Positions 47,240 through 55,739 of a DNA stretch of 64,000 nt are shown here, in pieces. The position numbers and the translations under genes were made by a program. Every line of letters begins with the position of its first letter. The stretch's first letter is position 1. The notes beneath the pieces were generated by a model. The model saw nothing but the letters and a program-made list of their open reading frames with translations, was not told the origin of the DNA and did no database searches. This stretch comes from Pseudonocardia sp. N23 (GTDB taxonomy: Bacteria; Actinomycetota; Actinomycetes; Mycobacteriales; Pseudonocardiaceae), in assembly GCF_002583555.1 (NCBI RefSeq), contig NZ_BEGX01000005.1:1-64000 (forward strand), written 5' to 3'.

Positions 47240-48805
47240 TCACCGGATGCGGCGGTCCTGACCGGCCCACGCCTTGTCGCGGAGCACGAACTTCTGGATC
47301 TTGCCGGTGGAGGTCTTGGGCAGCTCCCCGAACACGACGGACTTCGGCGCCTTGAACCGCGCCAGGCGCCCCTTCACGTGCTCGACGATCTCCTCCTCGG
47401 TCGCCGACGCTCCCACGTGCAGGGTGACGTAGGCGGCCGGGACCTCGCCCCAGCGCTCGTCGGGCACCGCGATCACGGCGACCTCCAGCACCGCGGGATG
47501 CTCGGCGATGGCCTGCTCGACCTCGACCGACGCGATGTTCTCCCCACCGGAGATGATCACGTCCTTGGAGCGGTCCCGCAGCTCCACGTAGCCGTCGGGG
47601 TGCATGACACCCAGGTCACCGGTGCGGAACCAGCCGTCGGGCGCCGCCGCCGCGGTGGCCTCGGGATCGTCGAGGTAACCGAGCATGACGTTGTTGCCGC
47701 GCAACGCGATCTGCCCCACCGACGCGCCATCGGCGGGGAGGTCGGCCCCGTTCTCGTCGACGACGCGCACCGCGCAGGAGATCATGTTGCCGACGCCCTG
47801 GCGCGCCTTGAGCCGCGCCTGCTCGCCGCCGTCGAGGCCGTTCCACTCCGGCCGCCAGTCGCAGATCATCGCGGGTCCGAACGTCTCGGTGAGCCCGTAG
47901 AGGTGGGTGACGTCGAAGCCCAGCTCGGCCATCCGGCGCAGGATCGCGGGCGAGGGCGGCGCGCCGCCGGTCGCCACCCTCACGACGCGGTCGCCGGACA
48001 CGCCGTCGCCCGCCTCGTCGGCGTAGGCGAGCATCGACAGGACGGTCGGGGCGCCGTTGAGGTGGGTGACGCCCTCGTCGCGGATCAGCTGCCACACCCG
48101 CGCGGGGTCGACCCTGTCGAGGCACACGTGGGTGCCCGCGGCGGCGGTGACCGCCCAGGGGAAGCACCAGCCGTTGCAGTGGAACATCGGCAACGTCCAC
48201 AGATGGACCGTCGACGGCGACAGCCCGGTGTGCCCGACCATCGCCAAGGCCTGAAGGTAGGCGCCGCGGTGGTGGTACATGACGCCCTTGGGGCGCCCGG
48301 TCGTGCCGGAGGTGTAGTTGATCGAGAGCAGCGACCGCTCGTCGTCGGGGGTGCGCGCGAGAGGCTCCGCCCCGGCCAACAGCGCCTCGTACTCCTCCCC
48401 CGCCCGGATGCGCCGCGGTGGGGCGGACAGCCGGGAGAACGCGTCGTCGACGAGCGCGTCGAAGACGGGGTCGTGCACCAGCACCGCGGCGCGGGAGTGC
48501 TCCAGGATGTAGGCGATCTCCCCGGCCGAGAGCCGGGTGTTGATCGCGACGAGGGGCGAACCCGCCCACGGCACCCCGAAGTTCGACTCCAGCAGCACGT
48601 GGGTGTTGGGCGCGAGGAAGGCCACCGGCGCACCGTCGGCCAGCGGGGCGAGCCCGCCCGCGAGGCGCCGGCAGCGCTCGTGCAGCTCCCGGTAGGTCAG
48701 CCGCAGGTCGCCGTCGACGACGGCGACGCGGTCACCGTGCGCGGCGGCCGCCCGGTCGAGGTAGGACACCGGCGTCAACGGCTCGAACGAGAGGTCGGGC
48801 TGCAT
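47240..48805 (-). CDS. Acyl-CoA synthetase (AMP-forming)
   Basis: 521-residue adenylate-forming ligase that activates a carboxylic acid with ATP and CoA. The ATP-binding P-loop reads NYTSGTTGRPKGVMYHHRG. Further core motifs are HLYGLTETFGPA, GWFRTGDLG, the hinge RDRSKDVIISGGENI and the catalytic Lys in PKTSTGKIQK. The type resembles medium/long-chain fatty-acid or aryl-acid ligases; substrate is not predictable. It precedes the indolepyruvate oxidoreductase gene on the same strand. Confidence 0.92.
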   Translation of the reverse strand: MQPDLSFEPLTPVSYLDRAAAAHGDRVAVVDGDLRLTYRELHERCRRLAGGLAPLADGAPVAFLAPNTHVLLESNFGVPWAGSPLVAINTRLSAGEIAYILEHSRAAVLVHDPVFDALVDDAFSRLSAPPRRIRAGEEYEALLAGAEPLARTPDDERSLLSINYTSGTTGRPKGVMYHHRGAYLQALAMVGHTGLSPSTVHLWTLPMFHCNGWCFPWAVTAAAGTHVCLDRVDPARVWQLIRDEGVTHLNGAPTVLSMLAYADEAGDGVSGDRVVRVATGGAPPSPAILRRMAELGFDVTHLYGLTETFGPAMICDWRPEWNGLDGGEQARLKARQGVGNMISCAVRVVDENGADLPADGASVGQIALRGNNVMLGYLDDPEATAAAAPDGWFRTGDLGVMHPDGYVELRDRSKDVIISGGENIASVEVEQAIAEHPAVLEVAVIAVPDERWGEVPAAYVTLHVGASATEEEIVEHVKGRLARFKAPKSVVFGELPKTSTGKIQKFVLRDKAWAGQDRRIR

Positions 48806-48850
48806 GCTCGCGACAGTGCCAGATCCACGGGCTCGTACCCGCTGTGAACC

Positions 48851-49027
48851 TCACCGCTCCGGTGCCGCCGACGACGCACGTTCGGCCTCCGCCGCGCGGG
48901 CGTGCAGCCGCTCCCGGATCTCGTCGGGCGTGTAGGCGCGCCGGCGCCGCTCCGCCCGTGCCGTGACGACGCCCGTCGCCGCCACTCCGGCGAGCCCGGC
49001 GAGTCCTGCCCACTTCCACCAGCGCAT
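48851..49027 (-). CDS. Small single-pass membrane protein (58 residues)
   Basis: Short gene with a GGAGGTGA ribosome binding site six bases before its ATG. The product starts MRWWKWAGLAGLAGVAATGV, a tryptophan-rich start and one transmembrane helix (about residues 4-22), followed by a basic stretch (RAERRRR) and a short helix with YTPDEIRERLHARAAEAE. The positive-inside rule puts the C-terminus in the cytoplasm. No family recognised. Divergent from the permuted NlpC/P60-like gene, with an overlapping promoter. Confidence 0.75.
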   Translation of the reverse strand: MRWWKWAGLAGLAGVAATGVVTARAERRRRAYTPDEIRERLHARAAEAERASSAAPER

Positions 49028-49047
49028 GGCCCATCACCTCCGGGCCC

Positions 49048-49054
49048 TAGGGTA
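49048..49054. promoter_or_regulatory. Overlapping divergent -10 elements
   Basis: CCCTAGGGTA contains TAGGGT on the plus strand (49048-49053) and TACCCT on the minus strand (49054-49049), shifted by one base. They face the GTG at 49062 and the 58-residue gene respectively. Confidence 0.5.
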
Positions 49055-49061
49055 GGCGCCC

Positions 49062-49823
49062 GTGACCGGCACCACGATCTCCCTCGACCGCGCGGTCGAG
49101 CTGACCCGCACGGGCGACGTCTGGCTGTTCCGCGGCCGCAGCGGCGCCGACCGCGCGATCCAGAACCTCACGAACTCGCCGGTCAACCACGTCGGGATGG
49201 CGATCGTCGTCGAGGACCTGCCGCCGCTGATGTGGCACGCCGAGCTGGGCCGGTCGCTGCCCGACATGTGGACGGGACGTCACCAGCGCGGGGTGCAGCT
49301 GCACGACCTGCGCGACGCCGTCGTCACCTGGCACGAGCGCTACGGCCAGCGGGCGTGGCTGCGCCAGCTCGACCCGCCGGTCGGCCGCGACCACGAGGAC
49401 GCGGTCCTGCGGACGGTCGCCCGGCTCGACGGCACCCCGTTCCCGTCGACGGCGCGGCTCGCCTCGCGGTGGGCGCGCGGCCGGGTGCCGGGGGCCGTCC
49501 AAGCCGCGGCCCGAGCCCGTGACGAGGCGGTGGCGACGGTACGCGACCTCCTGCGCGGACAGCTGACGGGCCTGCTGCGCCGCTCGGACCCTGACGCCGC
49601 CGGACCGGACGGCGGCCAGGAGGTCACGCTCGCCGAGCCCGGGCTGGAGACGGCCTACTGCGCCGAGGTCGTCGCGGTGACCTACGAGGAGATGGGGCTG
49701 CTCGACACCGAGCGCCGCCCGAACTGGTACGACCCGGGCCGCTTCTGGTCCGGCGACCGGCTGCCGCTGACAGGCGGGTTCCGGCTCGGCGGCGAGATCG
49801 CGGTGACCGTCGGCGGACGCTGA
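49062..49823 (+). CDS. Permuted NlpC/P60-like (YiiX-type) putative cysteine hydrolase
   Basis: 253-residue protein with the circularly permuted papain-like pattern of the YiiX/LRAT group: the His comes first (SPVNHVGMAIVV, His 43) and the Cys late (ETAYCAEVVAVTYEEMG, Cys 200). The strand motif GDVWLFRGRSGADRAIQ precedes the His, as in these families. Relatives act on amide or ester bonds in peptidoglycan or lipids. There is no signal peptide, so it is probably cytoplasmic. The region at about 120-175 is an Arg/Ala-rich insertion. GTG start, predicted near-leaderless. It may share a transcript with the next gene, though that gene has its own -10. Confidence 0.65.
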   Translation: MTGTTISLDRAVELTRTGDVWLFRGRSGADRAIQNLTNSPVNHVGMAIVVEDLPPLMWHAELGRSLPDMWTGRHQRGVQLHDLRDAVVTWHERYGQRAWLRQLDPPVGRDHEDAVLRTVARLDGTPFPSTARLASRWARGRVPGAVQAAARARDEAVATVRDLLRGQLTGLLRRSDPDAAGPDGGQEVTLAEPGLETAYCAEVVAVTYEEMGLLDTERRPNWYDPGRFWSGDRLPLTGGFRLGGEIAVTVGGR

Positions 49824-49841
49824 GCGCCGGCAGTCCGTCCG

Positions 49842-49847
49842 TACGCT
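49842..49847 (+). promoter_or_regulatory. -10 element of the metallo-beta-lactamase-fold gene
   Basis: TACGCT followed by six bases and the GTG at 49854; predicted leaderless. Confidence 0.5.
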
Positions 49848-49853
49848 CGGTTC

Positions 49854-50981
49854 GTGACCCACGCACGTCGCCGGCTGGTGCCGACCGCAGTCCGTTCGCT
49901 GCTCCTCGGTGGCCTGCTGGTGGGGGCCGCCCGCACGGCGCGTGCCGCGCGGGGCGTCCCACTGGCGATCGGCGCGCCCGACGCCGAGCTTCGCGCCCGG
50001 GCCGCGACGTCGCCCCACGCCCGCGACGGCCGGTTCGCCAACGCCGAGGCGGGTGTGCAGATCGCGCCGGGCAGCGTGGGGCCGTTGCTGGTGCGGATGC
50101 TGACCCGCGGCTCGCGCGGCACCCCGTCGGGACCGGTGCCGATGCACGCCGATCGTGCTCCGGCGCAGGCGGGTGAGCTCGCGCTGACCTGGTTCGGGCA
50201 CTCGTCGGTACTGCTGGAGATCGACGGCCGCCGTGTCCTGACCGACCCGGTGTGGAGCGAGCGGGTGTCCCCGTCGGGCCGGGTGGGCCCGCGGCGGCTG
50301 CACCCGGTGCCCGCGCCGCTGGAGTCGCTGCCGCCGGTCGACGCCGTCCTGGTCTCGCACGACCACTACGACCATCTCGACATGCCGACGGTGGCGCGGC
50401 TGGCCCGGGAGTCCGCGGCGGTGTTCGTGGTGCCGCTGGGGATCGGTGCCCACCTGCGGCGCTGGGGGGTGCCGGGCGACCGGATCCGCGAGCTCGACTG
50501 GGACGATGCCACCGAGGTCGCGGGCCTCACCATCACGTGCGCGCGGGCGCGGCACTTCTCGGGCCGGCTGTTCGCGCGCAACACCACGCAATGGGCGTCG
50601 TGGGCGGTGGCGGGGCCGCGCCGGCGGGTGTACTTCGGTGGCGACACCGGATACACCACGGCATTCGCCGACGCGGGCGTCCGCTTCGGACCGTTCGACG
50701 CCACGTTGTTGCCCGTCGGCGCATACGACGCGGCCTGGCCCGACATCCACATGAACCCCGAGGAATCTGTCCGCGCGCATCAGGACCTGCGCGGCGGATT
50801 ACTCGTCCCCGTCCACTGGGCGACGTTCAACCTCGCATTTCACGGGTGGTCCGAGCCGGTGCGGCGACTGTCCGAGGCCGCGGAATCAGCGGGAATCCCG
50901 CTGGTCGTGCCGCGTCCCGGGCAACGTGTGGACCTGGTGGCCCCACCCCGGATCGACGACTGGTGGTCGGCGGTGGGCTGA
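49854..50981 (+). CDS. Metallo-beta-lactamase-fold hydrolase (NAPE-PLD/UlaG-like)
   Basis: 375-residue metal-dependent hydrolase. A hydrophobic N-terminal stretch (SLLLGGLLVGAARTA) may be a signal anchor. The core has LTWFGHSSVLLEIDGRRVLTDPVW, the metal motif VSHDHYDHLD (HxHxDH), RHFSGR, the strand FGGDTGY with a bridging Asp, and LVPVHWATFNLAFH near the end. This arrangement is the L-ascorbate-6-phosphate lactonase/N-acyl-phosphatidylethanolamine phospholipase D-like group. A lipid or lactone substrate is possible. It follows a putative cysteine hydrolase gene with a similar possible target class. Confidence 0.85.
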   Translation: MTHARRRLVPTAVRSLLLGGLLVGAARTARAARGVPLAIGAPDAELRARAATSPHARDGRFANAEAGVQIAPGSVGPLLVRMLTRGSRGTPSGPVPMHADRAPAQAGELALTWFGHSSVLLEIDGRRVLTDPVWSERVSPSGRVGPRRLHPVPAPLESLPPVDAVLVSHDHYDHLDMPTVARLARESAAVFVVPLGIGAHLRRWGVPGDRIRELDWDDATEVAGLTITCARARHFSGRLFARNTTQWASWAVAGPRRRVYFGGDTGYTTAFADAGVRFGPFDATLLPVGAYDAAWPDIHMNPEESVRAHQDLRGGLLVPVHWATFNLAFHGWSEPVRRLSEAAESAGIPLVVPRPGQRVDLVAPPRIDDWWSAVG

Positions 50982-51318
50982 CCCTTTCCACGGGTTCCGC
51001 TCCGCCATTCATCCGGATTAGCCGGATGCGCTCGGTGCGCGTGACGCCGCACACCTCCGGGACGCCGGGTGCTCTGTGCAGCGAACCGGGTGAACTTCCG
51101 CAGGAACACGACGCAGAACAGTCGCGCTCCGCACCGATGACTCGCCACACACGCACACGTGACTCGGCGAGTCCGGGCCGACCCCATTCGACATTCGACG
51201 GCGGGCTCCATTACGATTGCTCTCGGAAGAATTCATGCGCATGCACGGCGCTCCGATGGAAACCCCCCGTTCCGTTCGGAGTTCTCGGCGTGCCCGGTTT
51301 CATGGTGAAGGGTTACCA
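50982..51318. other. Intergenic region upstream of lsr2 (337 bases)
   Basis: No gene supported. It begins with a weak hairpin at 51010-51028 (arms CATCCGG/CCGGATG), a possible terminator of the hydrolase gene. The second half is AT-richer than surrounding DNA and carries the lsr2 promoter and a leader of about 95 bases. Confidence 0.5.
51188..51217 (+). promoter_or_regulatory. Promoter of lsr2
   Basis: TCGACA (one mismatch to TTGACA), an 18-base spacer and TACGAT. This is the best -35/-10 pair seen in the window and fits the abundant expression of lsr2. Confidence 0.55.
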
Positions 51319-51648
51319 GTGGCGAAGCAGACGACGGTGACGCTGGTGGACGACCTCGACGGCTCGGAGGCCGACGAGCAGGTCGAGTTCGCGCTCGACG
51401 GGAAGTCCTACGAGATCGACCTGTCCTCCGCGAATGGGAAGCGTTTGCGCGCCGCCCTCGACCCGTTCATTAATGCGGCCCGGCGCGCGCCGTCGCGTCG
51501 CTCGAGCGGCGGGAGCCCCGCCCGGGCGTCGTCCGACCGCGAGCAGAACCAGGCGGTTCGGGAATGGGCCCTCGAGCAGGGGATGAAGATCTCCGAGCGG
51601 GGTCGCATCCCCACCAATGTTCTCGAGGCCTACCGCAAGAGCCACTGA
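51319..51648 (+). CDS. lsr2: Lsr2 nucleoid-associated protein
   Basis: 109-residue xenogeneic silencer that binds AT-rich DNA, the actinobacterial counterpart of H-NS. The N-terminal dimerisation domain starts VAKQTTVTLVDDLDGSEADE, followed by FALDGKSYEIDLSSANGKRLR. A flexible Ser/Arg linker leads to the C-terminal DNA-binding domain with AVREWALEQGMKISERGRIP; the RGR in it is the AT-hook-like element. The GTG is set by the family N-terminus and a GAAGGG ribosome binding site. Length is normal. No silenced AT-rich island is evident nearby. Confidence 0.96.
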   Translation: MAKQTTVTLVDDLDGSEADEQVEFALDGKSYEIDLSSANGKRLRAALDPFINAARRAPSRRSSGGSPARASSDREQNQAVREWALEQGMKISERGRIPTNVLEAYRKSH

Positions 51649-51755
51649 GCGTTCGCCGCACCCTTCCGCGTGAACCGGTGAGTCTTCGTATTCACGGAGC
51701 AATGCCGGTACCGCTGCGGCGGTCCCATCACTCCTGAGTTGCCGCAGGTAGGTTC

Positions 51756-52511
51756 TCAGGCTCGCCAGAGCTGCGAGCCGGCCCTACTGATCACGATGCT
51801 CGGCACCACCGCGCGGGCCGAGAGCCGGGTCAGTCCGAGCACCATTTCGCTGACGTCGGAGACGCCGAGCATCGACTTCCGTTCGAGGCGCCCGTCGAGA
51901 TGTGCGGTCATGTCGGTGTCGACGTATCCGGGCGCCACGGCGGTCGCGTTCACGCCGTTCCCGGATTCCTCGAGCGACAGCGTCTCGCAGAACGACAGCA
52001 GAGCGGCCTTCGTCGCGCCGTAGACCGACAGCCCCGCCTCGGCCGCGACCCCGGTGATCGACGACAGGGCCACCACGCGGCTGCCCCGCTCGGGGTGCGC
52101 GGCCGCGGTCTCACGCAGCAGCGGCAGCAGCTCCCGCACGAGCAGGACGGGCGCGCGCAGGTTGATGCCCATCTGGAGGTCGTAGGCCTTCGTGCGGATG
52201 GCGCCGACGGTCTCCTCGGCGCCGAGTCCGGCGGCAAGCACCAGCACGTCGAGACGCCCGAACCGCTCGGTGTGCTGCGCGGCGAGCCGGCCGAGGGCCT
52301 GCTCGTCGGCCATGTCGGCGGCGACACCGAGCACCGGTACCCCGGCCTCGGCCTCGATCCGCCCGGCGGCCGCGGCGACGCCGGCCTCCTTGCGGGCGGC
52401 GACGGTGACGGCGAAGCCCTCCCCTGCGAGCCGGCGGGCGATGTCGAGGCCGATCCCGCGGGAGCCACCGGTGACGAGCGCGACCCTGCGCCCGTTGTCT
52501 GTTGCGATCAT
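51756..52511 (-). CDS. Short-chain dehydrogenase/reductase
   Basis: 251-residue NAD(P)-dependent oxidoreductase. The cofactor motif is TGGSRGIG at residues 15-22. Further motifs are the NAG-equivalent LAAGLG, the catalytic Ser in ALSSITG, YGATK with Tyr and Lys, and PGYVDTDM. It resembles FabG-type 3-oxoacyl reductases, but the weak NNAG motif makes the substrate open. ATG start. The 107 bases between lsr2 and this gene hold only small hairpins. It is downstream of the MFS gene on the same strand (56-base gap). Confidence 0.88.
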   Translation of the reverse strand: MIATDNGRRVALVTGGSRGIGLDIARRLAGEGFAVTVAARKEAGVAAAAGRIEAEAGVPVLGVAADMADEQALGRLAAQHTERFGRLDVLVLAAGLGAEETVGAIRTKAYDLQMGINLRAPVLLVRELLPLLRETAAAHPERGSRVVALSSITGVAAEAGLSVYGATKAALLSFCETLSLEESGNGVNATAVAPGYVDTDMTAHLDGRLERKSMLGVSDVSEMVLGLTRLSARAVVPSIVISRAGSQLWRA

Positions 52512-52567
52512 GGGGCCACTCTGCCGGACCCCGGGGCGGGCCGGCCGTGACACGGCCCACGTGACGG

Positions 52568-53755
52568 TCAGGCGATCCGGGTGTACCGGACCCGGGCCGC
52601 GACGGCGACCACCGCGAGCGGCACCGACACCGCCAGCGCGATCGTGAACACCGTCCCGAAGGCGCCGGCGTCCGCGAGCGGGGCGGCCAGCGCGGTGCCG
52701 ACGGAGCTGCCGAGGAACAGCACGGCCGCGAACAGGGCGACAGCGGCGGCGCGCGCCTGCGGCACGACCTCGGTCGCCCACGTCTGCAGGGTGGTGTGCA
52801 GGAACGCCCAGGCGACGCCGAGCAGCAGGCCGGAGGCGAGGACGGTCGGCAACGACACCGTGATCGTCGTCGGGACCCAGGTCACGGCCAGGACCGCACC
52901 GCCGACGGCTGCGAGCCCGGCCGAGGGAACCCGCCCGACGAGGCGGCGAACCACCCGCGAGGTCAGCAGCGCCCCCACCCCGTAGCCCGCGGCGACGAGC
53001 CCCGCGACGCCGGGTGACCAGCCCTGGGCCTGCAACGACGGGGCGAGGTAGGTGAGGGCGCCGAGCGCGACCGCGCCCTCCACGAGCGCGAGCGCGAGCA
53101 CCACCCAGGCCCAGCCACGACGCACGACCAGCCCCAGCGGGCGCAGCGGCGGACCGGGTTCGGGCCGGTCGGGTTCGGGCAGCCTGCGCAGTGCCCACCA
53201 CAGCACGACGGCCGCGGCGCCGGTCAGCCCGAACACCGCCCGCCAGCCGACGAACTCGGCGACGACACCGGCGCCGATCGTCGCGACCGCGGTGCCCAGC
53301 GCCGACGCGGCCAGCAGGTCCGACAGCGGTCGCTGGCGCACCGCGACGGGCCAGGTGTCGCCGACGTAGACGAGCGTCGTCGGGATGAGGGCCGCGGCGG
53401 TGCCGCCCGCGACGACCCGGGACACGGCGAGCACGGCGAGGTTCGGCGCGAGGACCGACACGAGCCCGGCCAGGGCGAGCCCGCCCAGGGCGATGCGCAT
53501 GACGCGGACGCGTCCCAGCCGGTCGCTGAGCAGGCCCCAGACGAGCTGCATCAGCCCGTAGGCGAGGAAGTACCCGCTGGCGACGGCTGCGACGGCGACG
53601 AGCGAGGCGTCGAGGTCCCGGGCGATCTCGACGAGCAGCGGCGCGATCGCGAAGCGGTCGCAGGTGCTGGTCAGCGCCGAGAGCTGGAGCAGCCGCAGCT
53701 TCGCCGCACCGTCGGGGACGTCCGGTTCCGCGGACCCTCCGGACGTGTCGGACAC
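52568..53755 (-). CDS. MFS transporter
   Basis: 395-residue transporter with twelve predicted transmembrane helices. The MFS loop motif between helices 2 and 3 is GLLSDRLGRVRVMRIAL, and a second related motif, SRVVRRLVGR, occurs between helices 8 and 9. The pattern is that of drug/metabolite exporters (DHA1-like). Substrate unknown; the divergent decarboxylase gene could supply an amine for export (inference). The GTG start is preceded by TAGGGT six bases upstream, so a leaderless mRNA is predicted. Confidence 0.88.
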   Translation of the reverse strand: MSDTSGGSAEPDVPDGAAKLRLLQLSALTSTCDRFAIAPLLVEIARDLDASLVAVAAVASGYFLAYGLMQLVWGLLSDRLGRVRVMRIALGGLALAGLVSVLAPNLAVLAVSRVVAGGTAAALIPTTLVYVGDTWPVAVRQRPLSDLLAASALGTAVATIGAGVVAEFVGWRAVFGLTGAAAVVLWWALRRLPEPDRPEPGPPLRPLGLVVRRGWAWVVLALALVEGAVALGALTYLAPSLQAQGWSPGVAGLVAAGYGVGALLTSRVVRRLVGRVPSAGLAAVGGAVLAVTWVPTTITVSLPTVLASGLLLGVAWAFLHTTLQTWATEVVPQARAAAVALFAAVLFLGSSVGTALAAPLADAGAFGTVFTIALAVSVPLAVVAVAARVRYTRIA

Positions 53756-53761
53756 TTGGCA

Positions 53762-53767
53762 ACCCTA
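53762..53767 (-). promoter_or_regulatory. -10 element of the MFS gene
   Basis: TAGGGT on the minus strand, six bases before the GTG. It is part of GCAACCCTAAA, an 11-mer also present at 9792. Confidence 0.5.
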
Positions 53768-53806
53768 AACACCGACGCCGATCATGACACCGTGAGGTGA
53801 TCACCC

Positions 53807-55309
53807 GTGCCCGCCGACCTGTCCCCCGAGGAGTTCCGCCGCCTCGGTCACGCGTTCGTCGACTGGGTCGCCGACCATCGCGCCGGCCTGCCCGGGCTGC
53901 CCGTCGTCCCACCGGTCGAGCCGGGCGAGGTCGCCGCCGCGCTGACCGGGCCCGGGGCCGCGTTCGCCGGCGGGCGGCTACCGGAGTCCCCACGACCGCT
54001 GGAGGAGCTGCTCGGCGAGGTCGACCGTGTCGTCGTGCCGGCCAGCACGCTCTGGCAGCATCCCGCGTTCTTCGGCTACTTCCCCGCCAACGCGTCCACC
54101 TCCTCGCTGCTCGGCGACCTGCTCTCCGGCGCCCTCGGCGCCCAGGGGATGCTCTGGTCGACCTCGCCCGCGGCCACGGAGGTCGAGCAGGTCCTGCTCG
54201 ACGGGCTGGCCCGCGCGCTCGGCCTCGGCGAGGCGTTCACCTTCACCGGGGACGGTGCCTGCGGGGGTGGCGGCTCGATCCAGGACTCGGCGTCGTCGGC
54301 CGCGCTCGTCGCCCTGCTGGCGGCGCTGCACCGCGCCGGCGGTGGTGCCTGGCGCGAGACCGGCGTCGACGGGACCGAGCGCGTCTACGTCACGGCGGAG
54401 ACGCACTCGTCGCTGGCCAAGGCCGTGCGCGTCGCCGGACTCGGTGCGCGGGCGCTCCGGGTCGTCGGCACGGTCGCGGGGACGCAGTCGATGTCGGCGG
54501 CCGCGCTCGCCGGCGCCATGGCGGCCGACGTCGCGGCGGGGCGGCGCCCCGTGCTGGTCTGCGCCACGGTGGGCACCACCGGCACGGGCGCGGTCGACCC
54601 GGTGCGCGACATCGCCCCGGTCGCGGCGGCGCACGGGGCCTGGCTGCACGTCGACGCCGCGTGGGCCGGCGTGGCCGGTCTGTGCCCGGAGCTGCGCCAC
54701 GTCGTCGACGGGGCCGAGCTCGCCGACTCGTTCTGCACGGACGCGCACAAGTGGCTGCTCACCGCGTTCGACGCCTCCCTGCTGTGGGTGCGCGACGCGA
54801 CGGCGCTGCCGGCGGCGCTGTCGGTGACCCCGGAGTACCTGCGCAACGCCGCGTCGGAGTCGGGCGCGGTCGTCGACTACCGGGACTGGCAGGTGCCGCT
54901 GGGCCGCCGGTTCCGGGCACTCAAGCTGTGGGCCGTCGTCCACGATCTGGGCCTGGACGGGCTGCGCACCCACCTGCGCGGGCACGTCGCCGCCGCCGTC
55001 GCACTGGCCGGGTGGGTGCGCGCCGAGCCGGGGGTCGTACTGGCCGCGCCGCCGACACTCGGGCTGGTGTGCCTGCGGTTCGTCACCGCCGACGGGGGCC
55101 CCGACGACGCGACCACCCGGGCCGTCCTGGAGCGGGTCAACGTCTCCGGCGCGGCGTTCGTCACCCACACCGTCGTCGACGGGCGGTACGTGATCAGGGT
55201 CGCGATCGGCGGTGTGGCGACGGAACGCGTGCACGTCGAGCAGCTGTGGGAGCTGCTGCGGACCGGAGCGGCCGCCGTCCGGGCGACCTCCGCGCTGCCG
55301 CGTTCGTAA
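53807..55309 (+). CDS. Pyridoxal-phosphate decarboxylase, aromatic amino acid type
   Basis: 500-residue group II decarboxylase. The active-site Lys is at about 315 (CTDAHKWLLTAFD), the cofactor-contacting Asp in LHVDAAWAG near 283 and the stacking His at about 200 (AETHSS). The N-terminal HPAFFGYFPANASTSSLLGD and SPAATEVEQVLLDGL follow animal and plant aromatic-L-amino-acid decarboxylases rather than the DesA/lysine or glutamate types. It should release CO2 from an aromatic amino acid (Tyr, Trp, Phe or Dopa) to give the amine. GAGGTGA ribosome binding site before a GTG start. Divergent from an MFS exporter. Confidence 0.88.
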   Translation: MPADLSPEEFRRLGHAFVDWVADHRAGLPGLPVVPPVEPGEVAAALTGPGAAFAGGRLPESPRPLEELLGEVDRVVVPASTLWQHPAFFGYFPANASTSSLLGDLLSGALGAQGMLWSTSPAATEVEQVLLDGLARALGLGEAFTFTGDGACGGGGSIQDSASSAALVALLAALHRAGGGAWRETGVDGTERVYVTAETHSSLAKAVRVAGLGARALRVVGTVAGTQSMSAAALAGAMAADVAAGRRPVLVCATVGTTGTGAVDPVRDIAPVAAAHGAWLHVDAAWAGVAGLCPELRHVVDGAELADSFCTDAHKWLLTAFDASLLWVRDATALPAALSVTPEYLRNAASESGAVVDYRDWQVPLGRRFRALKLWAVVHDLGLDGLRTHLRGHVAAAVALAGWVRAEPGVVLAAPPTLGLVCLRFVTADGGPDDATTRAVLERVNVSGAAFVTHTVVDGRYVIRVAIGGVATERVHVEQLWELLRTGAAAVRATSALPRS

Positions 55310-55367
55310 GGCTGAGCCGGCGGGCCCGCCGGAACGGACACGACCGGCACCGTCGACGGGAGACCCC

Positions 55368-55732
55368 ATGACCCGATTCCCCGTTGGCCTGCTCGCGGCA
55401 GCGCTCACCGCCGTTCGCCGGAAAGCCCCTCGGGGTGGGCTTCGTCGTCGAAGCCCGGATCGACAAGCTGGGCAAGGACGACCTGCGCACCCAGGTGTCC
55501 ACCGGTCTCGGTCTCGACGAGGGCGCCGAGACCGAGACGCTGAGCGCCGAGAAGGCTCGCGGGCGACCAGCTGTTCCAGAACCTGAGCGCCGTCAAGGCG
55601 GGGCACGTCGTCCGTCTCGGCGGGTTCGAGACCGAGGTGGCCGCCGCGCTCGGGTCCGGCAGCCCGCTGGGCCTGCCGACGGCGCTCGACGCCGTCGTCC
55701 CGCAGCTCGCGCAGGCCTACCCGCGGACCTGA
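55368..55732 (+). pseudogene. Decayed siderophore-type ABC substrate-binding protein
   Basis: Remnant spread over three frames. It starts with an ATG and signal-peptide-like MTRFPVGLLAAALTA, shifts to a second frame for LGVGFVVEARIDKLGKDD, which resembles the mid-domain of FepB-like binding proteins. It shifts again near 55560 to read GDQLFQNLSAVKAGHVVRL and SPLGLPTALDAVVPQLAQAY, the characteristic C-terminus of iron-siderophore binding proteins, ending at a TGA. It is about a third of the normal length, so a large internal part is lost as well. It sits directly before the siderophore tailoring genes, which suggests a lost uptake gene of that locus. Assembly error cannot explain the deletion. 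Confidence 0.7.
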
Positions 55733-55739
55733 GCCGGGG

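Noticed and set aside
50982..51318. N-terminally extended lsr2 starting at 51217
   Set aside because: The upstream frame is open, but Lsr2 proteins begin at the VAKQ/MAKK motif, and a GAAGGG ribosome binding site marks the GTG at 51319.
53807..55309. DesA-type decarboxylase of a desferrioxamine pathway
   Set aside because: Although next to siderophore genes, its HPAFFGYFPAN and SPAATEVE motifs follow aromatic amino acid decarboxylases, and no DesC/DesD partner is present.
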